The position numbers and the translations under genes were made by a program. A stretch of 35,279 bases of DNA from JAISFI01 sp031552335 (GTDB lineage: Bacteria > Bacteroidota > Bacteroidia > Bacteroidales > Azobacteroidaceae): contig JAVBMQ010000042.1 of assembly GCA_031552335.1 (NCBI GenBank), forward strand, positions 1-35,279. Direction: 5' to 3'. The notes under the pieces were generated by a model. That model searched no databases. It was not told the origin of the DNA and was given only the letters and a program-made list of their open reading frames with translations. Shown here in pieces: positions 32,165 to 35,279 of this stretch (positions within the stretch are counted from its first letter, which is position 1; each line of letters opens with the position of its first letter).

Positions 32165-33384
32165 TTTTTATGAATCGTAAAACCGGCTTGTTCGATATTT
32201 TTCCAAAAACCGGGATATGATTTATTAACAACCTGAGGATCATTGACTTCTATCTCTCCTAAAATCATTGATACGGGAGCAAATGCCATCGCCATCCGAT
32301 GATCTTCGTAAGTTTCTATAGGAGAATGTGTAACAGGACAACGATTGCCTGCCCAGGATATTTCACTATTATTGGCCTCCCGGATTGGAAATCCCAGTTT
32401 TTTCATTTCATTCTGAAGAGCAAGTATCCTGTCAGTCTCTTTGATTTTCAGACTTTGTAATCCGGTAAATTGAAAGGGAATGTTTTTTAATGCACAAGTT
32501 ACCACAAAAGTCTGTGCTAAATCAGGTTCATGCTGAAAATTATAAATGAATGGAGAAACAATCCGGTCTGTTTTTTTCAAGATCACTCCTTTTTCAGTGT
32601 ACTTGGTAGTCACTCCCAAGACTTCAAAAAGTTGCGCTACTTTTGAATCTCCCTGCAGACTTTTTTTGTACAAGCCATCCAGGGTAATTTCGGCTTCTTC
32701 TCCGGCAAAAGCCATCATTTCATACCAATAAGAAGCAGCCGACCAATCATTTTCAACTTTGAACGGAACTCCCTGATATGTTTGTGGTGGAATGGTAATG
32801 GTATGATCTGCCCAGCTAACCTTCACTCCGAATACTTCCATCAGTTGTTGCGTCATCCGGATATATGGTTTGGAGATAATATTTCCTTCCAGGCGAATAG
32901 ATAAACCTTTACGCATAACCGGAGCAATCATCATCAATGCAGAGATGTATTGAGAACTGACTTCTCCACTCAGGCTGATTTCTCCTCCTTCAAGAGTTTT
33001 TCCCTTGATTTTCAGGGGAGGGAAACCTTCTTTTTCAACATAACCAATATCTGCTCCGAGTTTGCGAAGAGCATCGACCAGCAAAGCAACAGGCCGGTTT
33101 CTCATTCTTTCGGTACCTGTAATGATCCGCTCTCCCGGAAGTGTGGAAAAATAAGCTGTCAGAAAACGCATAGCAGTTCCTGCTGCTTTGATATCTATGA
33201 CTTCAGTGGGATGGGCAAAAGCCTGCAACATGACTTCTGTATCATCACAATCAGAAAGATTGTGAATATCATGCATACTATTACTCAAAGCCCTCAGGAT
33301 CAACGCTCTATTACTTATACTTTTAGATGCCGGCAATAGGATATCGGCATGAAGTGTCTCCGGTTTATGAACAGAGTATATCAT
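32161..33384 (-). CDS. aroA: 3-phosphoshikimate 1-carboxyvinyltransferase (EPSP synthase)
   Basis: The sixth enzyme of the shikimate pathway, joining phosphoenolpyruvate and shikimate 3-phosphate. It has 407 residues, slightly shorter than E. coli AroA (427). Visible are PASKSISNRALIL (18-30, Lys21), AAGTAMRFL (67-75), SGEVSSQYISALM (139-151), the catalytic Asp288 in EPDLAQTF, KIKETDRI (313-320) and YEDHRMAMAF (359-368). In the phosphoenolpyruvate loop the usual NAGTAMR reads AAGTAMR, with Gly and Thr kept; that may be normal for the phylum. It is first of a two-gene operon with the small membrane protein. Its promoter is shared symmetrically with ribF. Confidence 0.96.
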   Translation of the reverse strand: MIYSVHKPETLHADILLPASKSISNRALILRALSNSMHDIHNLSDCDDTEVMLQAFAHPTEVIDIKAAGTAMRFLTAYFSTLPGERIITGTERMRNRPVALLVDALRKLGADIGYVEKEGFPPLKIKGKTLEGGEISLSGEVSSQYISALMMIAPVMRKGLSIRLEGNIISKPYIRMTQQLMEVFGVKVSWADHTITIPPQTYQGVPFKVENDWSAASYWYEMMAFAGEEAEITLDGLYKKSLQGDSKVAQLFEVLGVTTKYTEKGVILKKTDRIVSPFIYNFQHEPDLAQTFVVTCALKNIPFQFTGLQSLKIKETDRILALQNEMKKLGFPIREANNSEISWAGNRCPVTHSPIETYEDHRMAMAFAPVSMILGEIEVNDPQVVNKSYPGFWKNIEQAGFTIHKK

Positions 33385-33405
33385 TGTATCTTATTTTTTA
33401 CGGGA

Positions 33406-33456
33406 GCAAAGGTAGAAGATTTTATTGGATGTGCCAATAAAATCTTCTACCTTTGC
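33406..33456. promoter_or_regulatory. Symmetric divergent promoter of aroA and ribF in a perfect 23-bp inverted repeat
   Basis: Positions 33406-33428 and 33434-33456 are perfect reverse complements, with a 5-base spacer ATGTG. The aroA -7 box is TACCTTTG on the minus strand (33407-33414). The ribF box is TACCTTTG on the plus strand (33448-33455). For ribF, ATTG (33424-33427) in the left arm lies 20 bases ahead of its box and serves as -33; by symmetry the same holds for aroA. Each promoter therefore uses half of the other arm. Confidence 0.8.
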
Positions 33457-33473
33457 GCATCAAAAGATATTGA

Positions 33474-34406
33474 ATGGTCATTTTATATACAGATAAACAG
33501 GATTTTTCTTCTCTTCCACCCAAGGTAGCAGCTACTGTAGGGTTCTTTGATGGTGTTCACCGGGGACATCGTTTTTTGATTGAACAATTGCAAAAATCAG
33601 GGAAAGAAAAAAAATTACCGACAGCAGTCGTTACTTTTCCTGTTCATCCCCGAAAAGTGCTGGATAATGGGTTCTGCCCTGAATTACTGAATAGTTTCGA
33701 AGAAAAATTATCATTATTGGAATCTACTGGTGCAGACTATTGTTTTGTGATGAATTTTACCAGAGAATTGTCACAACTCTCAGCACAAGATTTTATTCAG
33801 CAAGTACTTTTCAAGCAATTGAATGTCCAAAGTCTTTTAGTAGGATACGATCACCGTTTCGGAAAAGACCGGAAAGATGGAATCAAAGCATATATGAAAT
33901 ATGGGAAACAGGTGGGAATGGATGTGATCGAGGCTGCTTCCCTGTATGTTGAAGGACAACATGTAAGTTCGACCAGGATACGCAAGTTGTTATCTCTTGG
34001 AGATGTTAAAACTGCGTCCCTGTTATTATCATATCCTTATAAATTAGAAGGGATTGTAGTTGTCGGTAACCAGCTAGGACGAAGTATTGGTTTTCCGACA
34101 GCCAATATACATATTTCCAATCCGGAAAAAATAATTCCTTCTGTGGGAATTTATGCCGTTTGGGTTTATGTTTCTATTAAGAAATATATGGGCATGCTGT
34201 ATATAGGTTCCAGGCCTACGATAGAGAATATCAATGAATTACGTATTGAAGTCAATTTACTGGATTTTTCAGATGATTTATACAATCAAACCATCTCCAT
34301 TGAGTTGATAGAATTTTTGCGGAAAGATGAAAAATTTGCCTCTCTTGAAGCCTTGAAAAATCAATTAATCCTGGATAAAGAAAACACCCAAAAGATTTTA
34401 GGGTAA
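33474..34406 (+). CDS. ribF: Bifunctional riboflavin kinase / FAD synthetase
   Basis: Makes FMN from riboflavin and then FAD. It has 310 residues, the normal length. The N-terminal FAD synthetase domain carries GFFDGVHRGH (23-32), GYDHRFGKDRKDG (124-136) and SSTRIRK (165-171). The C-terminal riboflavin kinase domain carries GRSIGFPTAN (202-211), VGIYAVWV and YIGSRPTIE. No FMN riboswitch is possible in the 18-base leader between the promoter box and ATG. Downstream lies a 237-bp palindromic element. Confidence 0.96.
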   Translation: MVILYTDKQDFSSLPPKVAATVGFFDGVHRGHRFLIEQLQKSGKEKKLPTAVVTFPVHPRKVLDNGFCPELLNSFEEKLSLLESTGADYCFVMNFTRELSQLSAQDFIQQVLFKQLNVQSLLVGYDHRFGKDRKDGIKAYMKYGKQVGMDVIEAASLYVEGQHVSSTRIRKLLSLGDVKTASLLLSYPYKLEGIVVVGNQLGRSIGFPTANIHISNPEKIIPSVGIYAVWVYVSIKKYMGMLYIGSRPTIENINELRIEVNLLDFSDDLYNQTISIELIEFLRKDEKFASLEALKNQLILDKENTQKILG

Positions 34407-34462
34407 AATTATTTCCAATGTATAAAATATTGTGATTTGCACGTAGGAGCAGGGTCTGCCCT

Positions 34463-34699
34463 GTCATGTTCGGAAGATTTGCGCCCAAAGGGCGCGTCCT
34501 TAGTAAGCAGTGGCCCCAGGCCACTGTATTTAAGGAGCCTTCCTCTGTTAGCCTGCAGAGCAGGCATCGGTTCGGATTGGTGAGTAATGACAGACGCCTG
34601 CTTTGCAGGCTATGTTGGTTAAGTGACATCTTGAACAGTAGCTTAGAGCCACTGCTTACTTAGAACGCGCCCTTTGGGCGCAAATCTTCCGAACATGAC
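34463..34699. repeat. Nested palindromic element, 237 bp
   Basis: The outer arms 34463-34497 and 34665-34699 are perfect reverse complements over 35 bases; similarity continues to 34514 and 34648 with two mismatches. A second inverted pair lies inside, 34549-34565 with 34596-34612 (16 of 17 bases). Local hairpins with three-base loops occur in both: GCGCCC-aaa-GGGCGC (34481-34495), GTGGCC-cca-GGCCAC (34510-34524), GCCTGC-aga-GCAGGC (34551-34565), GCCTGC-ttt-GCAGGC (34596-34610) and GCGCCC-ttt-GGGCGC (34667-34681). The element is markedly more G+C-rich than its surroundings. It encodes no recognisable protein. It could be a non-autonomous mobile element (MITE or REPIN-like), a structured RNA, or both. 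Its class is not identified. Confidence 0.8.
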
Positions 34700-34753
34700 T
34701 ATGCTTTCACCCACGTCTACGGACATGCAAGATTCTATTTAAAAATAAAAAAA

Positions 34754-34856
34754 GGCTGTCTCACAATTATTTTTAACATTTTTTTCTTCGGATCCTATCT
34801 GAGATTAAACTCAAATATTCAATTCTCGAAGAGTTAATTTTAATTGTGAGACAGCC
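34754..34856 (-). terminator. Long-range stem behind carB, terminator-like or small mobile element
   Basis: GGCTGTCTCACAATTA (34754-34769) and TAATTGTGAGACAGCC (34841-34856) are perfect reverse complements. Inside the 71-base spacer two more stems are nested: TCTTCG (34785-34790) with CGAAGA (34827-34832), and TGAG (34800-34803) with CTCA (34810-34813). On the minus strand the outer stem is followed by TTTTTTTATTTTT, so it can terminate carB, whose stop is 17 bases away. The GGCTGTCTCA ends also look like those of small mobile elements; no target duplication was seen. Confidence 0.6.
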
Positions 34857-34873
34857 TCTTTAATTTCTATTTC

Positions 34874-35279
34874 TTAATTTCCTTCATATTCCTGCCAGTT
34901 CTTGATCTGGATATCTTTTTCGTTCATAGTACAGAACGATTCGATAAATGCAGAGGCAAGACGTGCATTAGTCAGTAATGGAATATTATGGTCAATAGCC
35001 GAACGACGGATTTTATATCCATTGGTCAATTCCCGGCGGGTAAGATTTTTCGGAATATTTACAACCAAGTCTATTTCATGATTAGACATGATGTTGATGA
35101 TGTTGTTATCACCACCTTCATCCGGCCAATCAACAGAAACTGCTTTTATTCCATTTTCTTCCAGGAATTTTTGCGTACCGGATGTGGCATAGATCTTATA
35201 ATTCTTTTCCTCCAGCAAATGACAAGCCTCCAGCAAATCTACTTTAGACTTCGCTGCTCCTGAAGAAATCAGAATACCT
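34874..35279 (-). CDS. carB: Carbamoyl-phosphate synthase large subunit, C-terminal end (partial)
   Basis: Only the last ~134 codons are inside the window; the gene continues beyond the right edge. The visible part is the MGS-like allosteric domain at the C-terminus of CarB: GILISSGAAKSKVDLLEAC, then YKIYATSGTQKFLEENGI, NIPKNLTRRELTNGYKIRR and PLLTNARLASAFIESF. CarB makes carbamoyl phosphate for pyrimidine and arginine synthesis; this domain carries the regulatory site in known enzymes. A lone MGS protein such as methylglyoxal synthase is unlikely because of the NGYKIRR...TNARLASAF pattern. A strong stem with a T run follows the stop. Confidence 0.88.
   Translation of the reverse strand, partial: GILISSGAAKSKVDLLEACHLLEEKNYKIYATSGTQKFLEENGIKAVSVDWPDEGGDNNIINIMSNHEIDLVVNIPKNLTRRELTNGYKIRRSAIDHNIPLLTNARLASAFIESFCTMNEKDIQIKNWQEYEGN

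Noticed and set aside
33457..33473. FMN riboswitch ahead of ribF
   Set aside because: Only 18 bases lie between the promoter box and the ATG; no room for an aptamer.
34466..34663. 65-residue open frame within the large palindrome
   Set aside because: The frame runs through stem words and reflects the palindrome; composition and ends match the repeat rather than a protein.

Overview
The window is A+T-rich chromosomal DNA of a Bacteroidota member, most likely order Bacteroidales. The evidence is the repeated promoter box TAnnTTTG (Bacteroidota primary sigma factor type) ahead of many genes, the lack of clear Shine-Dalgarno sites, and families typical of the phylum (DUF2851, DUF4294, WbqC, tandem LepB paralogs, the type IX secretion protein PorZ). 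A genus close to Odoribacter or Butyricimonas is a guess only.

Layout. 1-224: hairpin cluster and a terminator. 225-3837 (minus): DEAD-box RNA helicase, lipoprotein tyrosine phosphatase and a sugar-phosphate isomerase. 3917-5140 (plus): M16 zinc protease. 5126-8658 (minus): tight operon dapB, lepB, a LepB paralog lacking both catalytic residues, and wbqC. 8694-9736: gene relics, including the C-terminal half of a DUF4143 ATPase. 9905-15040 (plus): overlapping operon DUF2851, Ig-like lipoprotein, DUF3108 protein and aroB, then tRNA-Pro(GGG). 15146-16440: decayed accessory DNA behind the tRNA, with a 16-codon integrase-like stub and small broken genes. 16449-18248 (minus): typA. 18503-20518 (plus): two unusual lipoproteins, one with a Tyr/Asn-rich stretch and a 33-residue charged helical repeat, the other with a short collagen-like Gly-X-Y stretch. 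20669-24933: rpsO, gpmA (minus), rdgB and porZ. 24938-27780 (minus): two outer-membrane beta-barrel candidates. 27838-31725: two different phosphoethanolamine transferases divergent around a DUF4294 gene. 31733-34406: a small membrane protein, aroA (minus) and ribF (plus). 34407-34873: two structured palindromic elements. 34874-35279 (minus): 3' end of carB.

Themes. The housekeeping content is lysine (dapB), aromatic (aroA, aroB), flavin (ribF), pyrimidine/arginine (carB) and glycolytic (gpmA) metabolism, plus translation (rpsO, typA, tRNA). The envelope content is signal peptidase, PorZ, barrels, lipoproteins and phosphoethanolamine transferases. No complete defence, CRISPR or conjugative system is present.

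The strongest unusual signals are: the signal-peptidase paralog with Gln and Ser at the two catalytic positions; a perfect 23-bp inverted repeat that contains both divergent promoters of aroA and ribF; a 237-bp nested palindrome after ribF, with a related-looking hairpin cluster at the window start; and the repeat-bearing lipoprotein pair. Nothing here can be proved to be a wholly new system from sequence reading alone.
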